Assembly: GCA_934215405.1 (NCBI GenBank) | Contig: CAKPZU010000007.1 | Location: 1 to 39,332, forward strand | Direction of reading: 5' to 3' | DNA from: an uncultured Bacilli bacterium | GTDB taxonomy: Bacteria > Bacillota_I > Bacilli_A > RFN20 > CAG-631 | Length of the DNA: 39,332 nucleotides | Shown here: positions 32,467 through 39,332 of the stretch, piece by piece | Position numbering within the stretch: position 1 is the first letter of the stretch | How the letters are laid out: each line of letters begins with the position of its first letter | Notes under the pieces: model-generated | The model's database searches: none | What the model was told of the DNA's origin: nothing | What the model saw: the letters and a program-made list of their open reading frames with translations, nothing else | Program-made: the position numbers and the translations under genes

Positions 32467-33234
32467 TTAATCTAGACTCAATTCATTTAGCCTTTCATTT
32501 TTATAATCAAAAAAATATAAATAATACTTTTCTGAGTATAATTTTGCTTTACACATTAAAATAAAAGCGTATTCGTTATTTGTTAATATTGTAGTATAGG
32601 ATTGATGCTGTATAAATGAATTATAAGCCATATCATCAAATAAATAATTATCCTTATTTTGATTATAGTAGTAATATTTTTTATTTAAATAGTAAATATA
32701 ACCCTTTTCATTTATCGAAACAATCATGCATTTTTCTTTTTTACTAGTTATTATAAATTCATCTGTTTGGTTATAATACTTAAATGTAATTCCATAAGCA
32801 ATTTCTTCAACGCCATAATTACCACCGCCAGATAAAAAGCCTATAGTATCGTAAAAAACATTTACATAGCCTATTAAATAATCATTAGTTAAATAACCAA
32901 ATGTGCTTATTACGCTTTTATCATTATTTAATTCTAATTTTACTAAATGCTTTTTAACATTATCATAATTAGTTGGTGTTACAATATCATACCTTGGAGC
33001 AGTTCCACCGGATAAATAATTATCATTATAGGTAATATTTTCATCATAATAGCTTCTTTCTAATTCATTTTGTCTTTTATATTTCATATCATTTAATGAA
33101 ATACTATAATTATCAATTAAATATTCATCATTGTATTTAACATAATCTAAATAATAAATATTTGGATAATTACCAGCCACTTTATGGCATGATGATAAGG
33201 CTAATACTAAAATAATTATTAGTTCTTTTTTCAT
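32467..33234 (-). CDS. Hypothetical lipoprotein, 255 aa
   Basis: Starting at the ATG at 33234, the protein begins MKKELIIILVLALSSC with lipobox L-S-S-C (Cys16). The rest is rich in Tyr, Asn and Asp and is probably a beta fold outside the cell. An in-frame GTG/ATG-type extension upstream to 33297 would lie inside the DUF885 gene and hide the signal peptide, so I reject it. It starts 4 nt after the DUF885 lipoprotein stop, hence the same operon. No family recognised. Confidence 0.75.
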   Translation of the reverse strand: MKKELIIILVLALSSCHKVAGNYPNIYYLDYVKYNDEYLIDNYSISLNDMKYKRQNELERSYYDENITYNDNYLSGGTAPRYDIVTPTNYDNVKKHLVKLELNNDKSVISTFGYLTNDYLIGYVNVFYDTIGFLSGGGNYGVEEIAYGITFKYYNQTDEFIITSKKEKCMIVSINEKGYIYYLNKKYYYYNQNKDNYLFDDMAYNSFIQHQSYTTILTNNEYAFILMCKAKLYSEKYYLYFFDYKNERLNELSLD

Positions 33235-33238
33235 TTTC

Positions 33239-35125
33239 TTATTTTCCAAGATATTTGCTAACTTTTTTGCTAATTCTATCAAGGGAAATCCAACCATCTT
33301 CTAATAATAGCTTATTAAATTCAATTTCATTATAATTATTTTTTAAAGTTTCCTTTGCCTGATTATGAATATCAATAAAATAACTCATGCCATAGCCATA
33401 TGCAGCATATTCACCTGGCATTTCGATTAATAATCTATATAATTCTTGAGCATATGATTTATCAAAACCAGCATAATATAATTTATCTTTAAATTCATCA
33501 ATGTTCCAAGCTAAATAATGTATTCCATAGTCAAAATAGGTATAGGCTAAATAGCTATATGCTGTATTTGCATTGTAATATTTACAATAATATTTTATTG
33601 CCTTATCATTAGTGCTATCACTAATATATTCAAATAATTTATAAGATACATAATTAGCCCAACCCTCGCCACTAGTTAAGTTACTATTTATCTTAGCAAA
33701 TGCTGAAATGTCTTGTTGCTTTGAATAAACATAATCATATAAATGGCCAGGATATCCTTCATGTGCTAATGTTGATAATGTTTCATTATAATTATCTTTT
33801 AAACTTTCTCCATTTAAGGTAATTGTTTCATTTTCATAGTTATCTAAGGCTGATTTTGTATAATAAGCTAAAGCATTGGAAGATTTTGCTGTTGCATCAT
33901 CCATATACTTAATACTAATTGTTGGAGTTGTTTTTAAAGGCTCAACAATATTTGTTGAAAAATTCTTTAAATAATCAAGCATTTTATAAGGATCAGTTTC
34001 ATTAATTATTGATTTTCCTGACTCATATTTTTCAAAATTGGAATAATCTTTATTGCTCATATTATTAGAAATATATAACATAGCATCATCAATCTCTTTA
34101 CCATATTTTTCTAAAGCATTTTCTAAATATTTTCTATATTCAACCATATCTAAATTATATATTCCAATCTTATTTCTTAATAAATATGAATAATACTTCT
34201 TTCCTTGCTCACCATAGCTAGCTAAATAGCCTTCTTTATTACATTTTCCTTTAAATTGGTTTAAGTCATTGGCTAAGGCTTTAAAGGCTACTAATAAATA
34301 ATCATTGATATATTCTTCAAACATTGAACAATATTTGTTTTTTTCATTAATAGTTAAATAATCACAAGCATTAACCTTTTCCTTCATTATATCAATTAAG
34401 TAAAAATCAGCACCATTTAAATTAGTTATATTATTTAAATACTTTATCATACCATCTAATGTATAATCAGATAAAGGATATGAAGCATCTATTCTATCCT
34501 GGCAATAGGTAATATAGGTTTTAAAGGCACTAGGTAATGATTTTATATATGATAAAGCATTTTTAATGTCCTGTTCCTTCCAAAATGAATATGATTCCAT
34601 ATAAGAAATAACATTAGCTGCTTCACCGCCAAATTGATCAATATAATTAAATTCCATTAATGGATCATAATTATTTTTTAAATCATAATACTCAAGGCCA
34701 TAGGCAATTAATTCCTTTAAGCCATCATATGAAACAAGCTGGCTAGGTGCTAAAGTATTAACATCAAATTGATTTAATGCTTCATTAAGCTCCTTATAAT
34801 AATTATATGTGTCCTGCATATCCTTATTAGTAGTTCTACTATAAGAATACCAGTATGGAGTTGAATCATACTCATCAACAAAGCCAAAGCTTTCTGGACT
34901 GATTGTAAATATATTCCATGAAAGATAATCATTTCCTAAGTATTCAACAAAAAAATCATTAATGAAGCTTTCAAATTCTTCATTTTTTGTTATTTTCTCA
35001 TCATTAGATGATACTTCAATACTACTATTATTACTTAATGGTGGTTCCATTGATGGATTATTAGAATTGTTGCATGAAGCTAAAATTAAAAAATTAATTA
35101 TCAAAAAATATTTTTTATTTGTCAT
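33239..35125 (-). CDS. DUF885 family lipoprotein, putative zinc peptidase
   Basis: The 628-residue protein has lipobox L-A-S-C (Cys18), a Ser/Asn-rich tether (about 19-45) and a long alpha-helical domain. The metal motif L-A-H-E-G-Y-P-G-H (His455, Glu456, His461) is the HExxPGH signature of DUF885 proteins. Downstream, G-E-G-W-A-N-Y supplies the likely third ligand Glu. E-Y-A-A-Y-G-Y-G near the end is also typical. It probably cuts peptides outside the membrane; the substrate is unknown. AAAGGA is about 14 nt before the ATG, rather far. It forms an operon with the 255-aa lipoprotein and perhaps the DUF6512-like gene. Confidence 0.88.
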   Translation of the reverse strand: MTNKKYFLIINFLILASCNNSNNPSMEPPLSNNSSIEVSSNDEKITKNEEFESFINDFFVEYLGNDYLSWNIFTISPESFGFVDEYDSTPYWYSYSRTTNKDMQDTYNYYKELNEALNQFDVNTLAPSQLVSYDGLKELIAYGLEYYDLKNNYDPLMEFNYIDQFGGEAANVISYMESYSFWKEQDIKNALSYIKSLPSAFKTYITYCQDRIDASYPLSDYTLDGMIKYLNNITNLNGADFYLIDIMKEKVNACDYLTINEKNKYCSMFEEYINDYLLVAFKALANDLNQFKGKCNKEGYLASYGEQGKKYYSYLLRNKIGIYNLDMVEYRKYLENALEKYGKEIDDAMLYISNNMSNKDYSNFEKYESGKSIINETDPYKMLDYLKNFSTNIVEPLKTTPTISIKYMDDATAKSSNALAYYTKSALDNYENETITLNGESLKDNYNETLSTLAHEGYPGHLYDYVYSKQQDISAFAKINSNLTSGEGWANYVSYKLFEYISDSTNDKAIKYYCKYYNANTAYSYLAYTYFDYGIHYLAWNIDEFKDKLYYAGFDKSYAQELYRLLIEMPGEYAAYGYGMSYFIDIHNQAKETLKNNYNEIEFNKLLLEDGWISLDRISKKVSKYLGK

Positions 35126-35465
35126 TGCTATTAAATTCCTTTCAGCTAATTTTTATAATATCATATTTTCTTTTATAAATCTAGATTAATAAAATCAATG
35201 ATTTTATAAAAAATGAGAACTATTTCTTGTTAATTAGGCATGCCACTTTTTTAGTATTTTGTCAACAATAAAACAACGACAAATATTTCGAGGTTTCTTG
35301 ACAGTTTTAAGGATGTATAAATTACTCAATTTTTGGCATTGAATTTATGTGTCATCAATGTTAAAATAAAGTCACTTTTCAAAAGAAAAGAAAATCATAT
35401 TAAATAAAAAAGGTGGTTTTAGTTTGTAAGCCTTTTCGTTATACGAAGAAAGGGGAATAATTGTC
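35126..35465. promoter_or_regulatory. Divergent region with nrdD promoter and leader
   Basis: This 340-bp gap serves the DUF885 gene on the left and nrdD on the right. The best nrdD promoter is TTGAAT (35339-35344), a 17-bp spacer, then TAAAAT (35362-35367) with an extended TG. The roughly 90-nt leader holds an RBS-masking hairpin (listed separately). TTGACA at 35298 has no well-spaced -10. I could not identify convincing NrdR boxes. Confidence 0.6.
35431..35454 (+). promoter_or_regulatory. Leader hairpin over the nrdD ribosome site
   Basis: CCTTTTCGT / ACGAAGAAAGG forms a stem around loop TAT with one bulge, and its 3' arm includes AAAGG of the nrdD Shine-Dalgarno (AAAGGGG, ATG 10 nt later). 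The 5' arm CCTTTT can also pair with AAAAAGG at about 35406-35413, giving an alternative fold that would free the RBS. Confidence 0.5.
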
Positions 35466-37661
35466 ATGAAAGTAATTAAAAGAAGCGGTTGTGAGGTTAA
35501 ATTTGATGAGAAGAAAATTCTTCACGCGATTATCAAAGCAAATGAGTCGGTTGAGGATATTGATAAATTAAAAGAAGAAGAAATAGAAAAAATAACTAAG
35601 AGTGTTTTAAGTAAATGTAAGCAATTAAAAAGATCTGTCAGTGTTGAAGAAATTCAAGATATGGTTGAAGATGAGTTAATGAGCTTAAAGCATTTTAATG
35701 TTGCAAGAAATTATATTACATATCGCTACAAAAGATCAATTGTTAGAACTTCAAATACTACTGATGAGCAAATTCTTTCTTTAATAGAATTAAATAATGA
35801 AGAAGTTAAACAAGAGAACTCTAATAAAAATCCTGTTATTGTTTCTACTCAAAGGGATTATATGGCAGGAGAGGTATCAAAGGATATTTCAAAAAGATTT
35901 TTACTTTCAAATGATATTGTTGAAGCACATAACCAAGGAATTATTCATTTCCATGATATGGATTACTTTGCCCAGCACATTCATAACTGTTGCTTAGTTA
36001 ATCTTGAGGATATGCTTCAAAATGGTACAGTTATTTCTGGTACATTAATTGAAAAGCCACATTCATTTTATACAGCATGTAATATTGCAACTCAAATAAT
36101 AGCTCAGGTTGCTTCATCACAATATGGTGGTCAAACTATTTCTTTATCACATTTAGCTCCATTTGTTGATGTATCACGTAGAAAAATTCGTGAAAATGTT
36201 TTAGATGAATTATCAGCCTATAGAAATGATATTGACTTTGATGAGGATGGCTTTAATAAAATGGTTGAAAGCATTGTTGCAAAACGCCTTAAAAAGGAAA
36301 TTGAGCATGGTGTTCAAACGATACAATATCAAATAAACACATTACAAACTACAAATGGTCAAACTCCTTTTGTTTCAGTAAATATGTATCTAAATGAAGC
36401 TAAAAACGAGCAAGAAAAGCATGATTTAGCTTTAGTTATTGAAGAAGTGCTAAGACAAAGAATTGTTGGAACTAAAAATCCAGCTGGTCAATGGATTACT
36501 CCTGCTTTTCCAAAATTATTATATGTTCTTGAAGAGGATAACGTTAAAGAAGGCTCTAAATATTTTTATTTAACAAAGCTTGCTGCTGAATGTACAGCAA
36601 AAAGAATGGTTCCTGATTATATTTCTGAAAAGAAAATGCTTGAATTCAAAATTGATAAAAATGGTAATGGAAACTGCTATCCTTGCATGGGCTGCCGTTC
36701 ATTTTTAACTCCATATGTTACAAAAGATGGTAAACCAAAATATTATGGAAGATTTAATCAAGGAGTTGTTACAATTAACTTAATTGATGTAGCTTTATCA
36801 TCACAAAAGGATCAAAAGCAATTTGAAAAGATTTTTGATGAAAGGCTTGAATTATGCCATAAAGCATTACAAGCACGCCATGAAAGGCTAACTGGTACAA
36901 TTTCTGATGTTGCTCCAATATTATGGCAATATGGAGCTTTAGCTCGTCTTCCAAAGGGTGCTAAAATTGATGAATTATTACATGGCGGATACTCAACAAT
37001 TTCACTTGGCTATGCTGGACTTTGGGAAACAGTTTATTATATGACTGGTAAAAAGCTAACAGAGCCAGAGGGCAAAAAATATGGTTTATGGATTATGGAA
37101 ACATTAAATAAATATACTGCAAAATGGAAAGAAGCAGAAAATATTGATTATTCTTTATATGGTACTCCAATTGAATCTACTACCTATAGATTTGCTAAAT
37201 GCCTACAAAAAAGATTTGGAATTATTCCTGGCGTAACTGATAAGAGCTATATTACAAATTCTTATCATGTTCATGTTACAGAAATAATTAATGCTTTTGA
37301 TAAATTAGCTCTTGAATCGGAATTTCAAAAGCTTTCTCCAGGTGGTGCTATTTCATATATTGAGGTTCCAAATATGAAGGATAACTTACCAGCAGTACTT
37401 TCAGTAATTCAATACATTTATGAACATATTATGTATGCTGAATTAAATACAAAATCTGATTACTGTCAGGTTTGTGGCTATAGTGGCGAAATTAAAATTG
37501 TTGAAGATGATGATGGAAAATTAGTTTGGGAATGCCCTTGTTGTCATAATCGTGATCAAAATAAAATGAATGTTGCAAGACGTACTTGTGGATACATTGG
37601 TACACAATATTGGAACCAAGGAAGAACACAAGAAATTAAAGAAAGAGTATTACACTTATAA
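35466..37661 (+). CDS. nrdD: Anaerobic ribonucleoside-triphosphate reductase
   Basis: NrdD is the oxygen-sensitive class III reductase that makes dNTPs. The 731 residues start with an ATP-cone (about 1-90, V-I-K-R-S-G-C-E-V-K-F-D). The catalytic barrel follows with H-F-H-D-M-D-Y, N-C-C-L-V-N-L, C-N-I-A-T-Q-I and Q-Y-G-G-Q-T. Near the end is a zinc site (C-Q-V-C-G and C-P-C-C-H) and the glycyl radical loop R-T-C-G-Y-I-G (Gly709). Length and motifs are complete. It is followed 4 nt later by its activase gene. Confidence 0.98.
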   Translation: MKVIKRSGCEVKFDEKKILHAIIKANESVEDIDKLKEEEIEKITKSVLSKCKQLKRSVSVEEIQDMVEDELMSLKHFNVARNYITYRYKRSIVRTSNTTDEQILSLIELNNEEVKQENSNKNPVIVSTQRDYMAGEVSKDISKRFLLSNDIVEAHNQGIIHFHDMDYFAQHIHNCCLVNLEDMLQNGTVISGTLIEKPHSFYTACNIATQIIAQVASSQYGGQTISLSHLAPFVDVSRRKIRENVLDELSAYRNDIDFDEDGFNKMVESIVAKRLKKEIEHGVQTIQYQINTLQTTNGQTPFVSVNMYLNEAKNEQEKHDLALVIEEVLRQRIVGTKNPAGQWITPAFPKLLYVLEEDNVKEGSKYFYLTKLAAECTAKRMVPDYISEKKMLEFKIDKNGNGNCYPCMGCRSFLTPYVTKDGKPKYYGRFNQGVVTINLIDVALSSQKDQKQFEKIFDERLELCHKALQARHERLTGTISDVAPILWQYGALARLPKGAKIDELLHGGYSTISLGYAGLWETVYYMTGKKLTEPEGKKYGLWIMETLNKYTAKWKEAENIDYSLYGTPIESTTYRFAKCLQKRFGIIPGVTDKSYITNSYHVHVTEIINAFDKLALESEFQKLSPGGAISYIEVPNMKDNLPAVLSVIQYIYEHIMYAELNTKSDYCQVCGYSGEIKIVEDDDGKLVWECPCCHNRDQNKMNVARRTCGYIGTQYWNQGRTQEIKERVLHL

Positions 37662-37665
37662 TAAA

Positions 37666-38190
37666 ATGTATTATGGTGAAATAAAAACTTGTGACATTGC
37701 AAATGGTATTGGCGTTAGAGTTTCATTATTTGTTTCAGGTTGTAGGAATTGCTGTAAAAATTGCTTTAATCAGATGACCTGGGCCTTTAACTATGGAAAA
37801 GAATTTACTAATGAAACAATGTCTTATCTATTGGCAAATTTAAGCAATAATTATATTGATGGATTAACAATTTTGGGTGGTGAGCCACTTGAAAAAGAAA
37901 ATCAAAGTGAAGTATTAAATATCGTTAAAAAAGTAAAAGAAGTGTTTCCAAATAAATCAATTTGGCTATATACTGGCTTTACATTTGAAGAAATTACTAG
38001 TGATACTAGATGTAGAGCTAACACTCCTCTTATAAAAAATATTTTAGAAAATATTGATGTATTAGTTGATGGTAGATTTATTGAAGAGGAAAAAGATATT
38101 TGCCTTCATTTTAGAGGCTCAAGGAATCAAAGGATAATTAATGTTAAAGAAACATTGAAAAATAATAAATTAACAATTTTAGATATATAA
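37666..38190 (+). CDS. nrdG: Anaerobic RNR activating protein (radical SAM)
   Basis: NrdG makes the glycyl radical on NrdD using S-adenosylmethionine. From the ATG at 37666 the protein is 174 residues and starts MYYGEIKTCDIANGIGVRVS. The radical-SAM cluster motif C-x3-C-x2-C is Cys26/30/33 (S-G-C-R-N-C-C-K-N-C-F-N). It is followed by G-L-T-I-L-G-G-E-P-L (SAM-binding G-G-E), and V-D-G-R-F near the end. A longer reading from 37570 would lie inside nrdD and is not credible. It is probably translationally coupled, as there is no clear RBS. Confidence 0.96.
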   Translation: MYYGEIKTCDIANGIGVRVSLFVSGCRNCCKNCFNQMTWAFNYGKEFTNETMSYLLANLSNNYIDGLTILGGEPLEKENQSEVLNIVKKVKEVFPNKSIWLYTGFTFEEITSDTRCRANTPLIKNILENIDVLVDGRFIEEEKDICLHFRGSRNQRIINVKETLKNNKLTILDI

Positions 38191-38216
38191 AAGCCTCATT
38201 TTATGGGGCTTTTTTG
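38190..38216 (+). terminator. Terminator of nrdDG
   Basis: AAAGCCTC pairs with GGGGCTTT (one G-U) around ATTTTAT, followed by a T-run, starting at the nrdG stop. Confidence 0.8.
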
Positions 38217-38221
38217 TATGA

Positions 38222-38251
38222 AAAAAAAGAAATGCTAATTTAGCATTTCTA
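38222..38251 (-). terminator. Terminator of the GT-C glycosyltransferase gene
   Basis: AGAAATGCTAA / TTAGCATTTCT is an inverted repeat of 11 bp per arm. On the minus strand it is followed by a run of T (positions 38228 to 38221), just after the stop at 38256. Confidence 0.8.
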
Positions 38252-38255
38252 CTAA

Positions 38256-39332
38256 TTAAATAACTAAAATAAATAATGATGTAAATATTGAAAACATAAA
38301 TACGACAATAGAACTAATATATGTTAATGGCTTAAATTTTAATTTATCAAGAGCAAATAAGGTAAGTAAAATATTTGCAAAAGCCAAATAAGAAATATAT
38401 CTAAAGTTTGATGTGCATGAATAAGGCATCTTTATATTTAAAGAAACATAAGATATAAGAGCTACTAAAACTAAAGCCATACACATAATTATCGTTAATT
38501 TGTTTTCATTATTACTTTTTTTAATAAAGTCAATTATTAAATATACTATTGCAGCAATAGCTAATAAATAAAGTAAAAAGTTAAATGTTAGCATCATGCC
38601 TGCAAATATATGTGCATTGCCTGTGTAGGAAAATTCTTCAAATGTTGATGTTTTTAATAAATCCATCCAAATATTATATTCACCCATATCATGATAAATT
38701 CCTCTATCTGAAATAATATCATTAAATGGGAATATAACATATCTTTCAAAGAAATTCTTTGTTCTAATTTTAGTATATAAAATTGGATTCCAATGATCCT
38801 TAAAATCTAAAATATAGGTTAAAGGCTGCTTAAATAAAATATAATTTCTAATTGCATATGATAAGCCAAGTGGGAAAACTATTATAGCAAAAACGGCTAA
38901 TTGAATAATTATGTGCTTATAGCTTTTATCTTTTATAGCTTTAATTAAAATATAAAGCATCATAGGTCCAATAATAAAAGCAATAAATCCAATTGATAGC
39001 TTGCTTATCATACCAAGCCCTATGAATATAGCAATTAATATAACATTTAAATACGTTTGCTTTTTAAACCATCTTATTGCATATAAAAGAGCCAAGAAAA
39101 AGAATAAATAGGATATATTATCATTATTCATAGTGCCACTCATCATTACTAACACTGGCTGTGTTGCTAAAAATAATAAAGATATTAGATGAATATACTC
39201 CTTTAAATTTAATTCCTTTAATATTTTATGAATTATATATAATGTTAAGCAAGAATAAAATGCACTTAATACTCGACAATAATTATAAAGATAATTAATA
39301 TAAGCAATTAAATCATCATTATATTTAAAGTT
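38256..39332 (-). CDS. GT-C (PMT/GT39-like) membrane glycosyltransferase, N-terminus beyond window
   Basis: The minus-strand frame is open from the stop at 38256 to the right window edge, so the first part is missing; at least 358 residues are seen. It has about 8-9 membrane helices, with T-Q-P-V-L-V-M-M-S-G-T-M-N-N-D-N (compare S-G-x-x-N-N-D in GT39-type mannosyltransferases) and P-L-G-L-S-Y-A-I-R-N-Y near a long extracellular loop. These enzymes move a sugar from a lipid-phosphate carrier to a glycan or protein on the outside. The GTG at 39155 is internal and is probably not the start. Sugar and acceptor are unknown. Confidence 0.8.
   Translation of the reverse strand, partial: NFKYNDDLIAYINYLYNYCRVLSAFYSCLTLYIIHKILKELNLKEYIHLISLLFLATQPVLVMMSGTMNNDNISYLFFFLALLYAIRWFKKQTYLNVILIAIFIGLGMISKLSIGFIAFIIGPMMLYILIKAIKDKSYKHIIIQLAVFAIIVFPLGLSYAIRNYILFKQPLTYILDFKDHWNPILYTKIRTKNFFERYVIFPFNDIISDRGIYHDMGEYNIWMDLLKTSTFEEFSYTGNAHIFAGMMLTFNFLLYLLAIAAIVYLIIDFIKKSNNENKLTIIMCMALVLVALISYVSLNIKMPYSCTSNFRYISYLAFANILLTLFALDKLKFKPLTYISSIVVFMFSIFTSLFILVI

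Noticed and set aside
33235..33297. Longer start of the 255-aa lipoprotein
   Set aside because: It lies within the DUF885 gene and would bury the signal peptide and lipobox.
35298..35321. TTGACA/TATAAA as nrdD promoter
   Set aside because: The spacer is only 12 bp; the TTGAAT-17-TAAAAT pair downstream is far better.
37570..37665. Longer nrdG start inside nrdD
   Set aside because: It would overlap the glycyl-radical end of nrdD, and the NrdG family starts at MYYGEI.

Overview
The window is AT-rich, densely packed DNA from a low-GC Gram-positive (Bacillota) bacterium. It has strong purine-rich ribosome sites, a T-box leader on leuS, several lipoproteins with N-terminal lipoboxes, a CdaA-type c-di-AMP synthase and a GPR-type spore protease. 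TGA is used as a stop in several ATGA start/stop overlaps, so the standard code applies rather than the Mollicutes code. Extreme AT richness, short intergenic gaps and trimmed proteins point to an uncultured, gut-type Bacilli/Erysipelotrichia-like lineage. That placement is inference.

Left edge (1-4.1 kb): a long minus-strand ORF, open at the window edge, encodes a lipoprotein of at least 751 residues built from Cys-rich repeats. Next come an XRE regulator with clustered palindromes upstream, an iteron-like repeat cluster, and a GNAT acetyltransferase.

Core (4.1-13.4 kb, minus strand): what looks like one long operon runs rluA-type pseudouridine synthase, a 46-aa membrane peptide, rnfC-D-G-E-A, a 50-aa Cys-rich membrane peptide, rnfB, a NusG_II protein, a Gx/HepS-I-like membrane protein, apbE, a short OppA-like lipoprotein and the GNAT. 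RnfC, D, G, E, A and B would form the ion-pumping ferredoxin:NAD oxidoreductase, and ApbE would attach FMN to RnfG and RnfD. This Rnf is unusual. RnfB is only 104 aa and has lost its ferredoxin-like clusters, RnfD carries an extra C-terminal FMN-binding-like domain, and the two small Cys-containing membrane peptides lie inside the operon. This is the best candidate here for an undescribed variant system.

Middle (13.5-24.1 kb): a DUF4143-type ATPase, then an AlbA_2/HATPase/wHTH regulator whose promoter region is a tandem array of 11-bp repeats. T-box-leuS follows, then two overlapping ATPase-FtsX-type ABC exporter genes and a small unknown gene behind a perfect 18-bp cre-like palindrome.

Right part (24.2-39.3 kb): a PfkB-family kinase and SGNH-hydrolase lipoprotein pair, cdaA, and a double-thioredoxin lipoprotein with fmt, a small membrane protein and a short gpr. 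DUF4127 and DUF6512-like proteins follow, then two lipoproteins (one with a DUF885 HExxPGH motif), nrdD-nrdG (anaerobic ribonucleotide reduction) behind a structured leader, and a GT-C membrane glycosyltransferase cut by the right edge. NrdDG and Rnf together fit an anaerobic, probably fermentative life style. I found no tRNA, rRNA, CRISPR array, transposase or phage genes.
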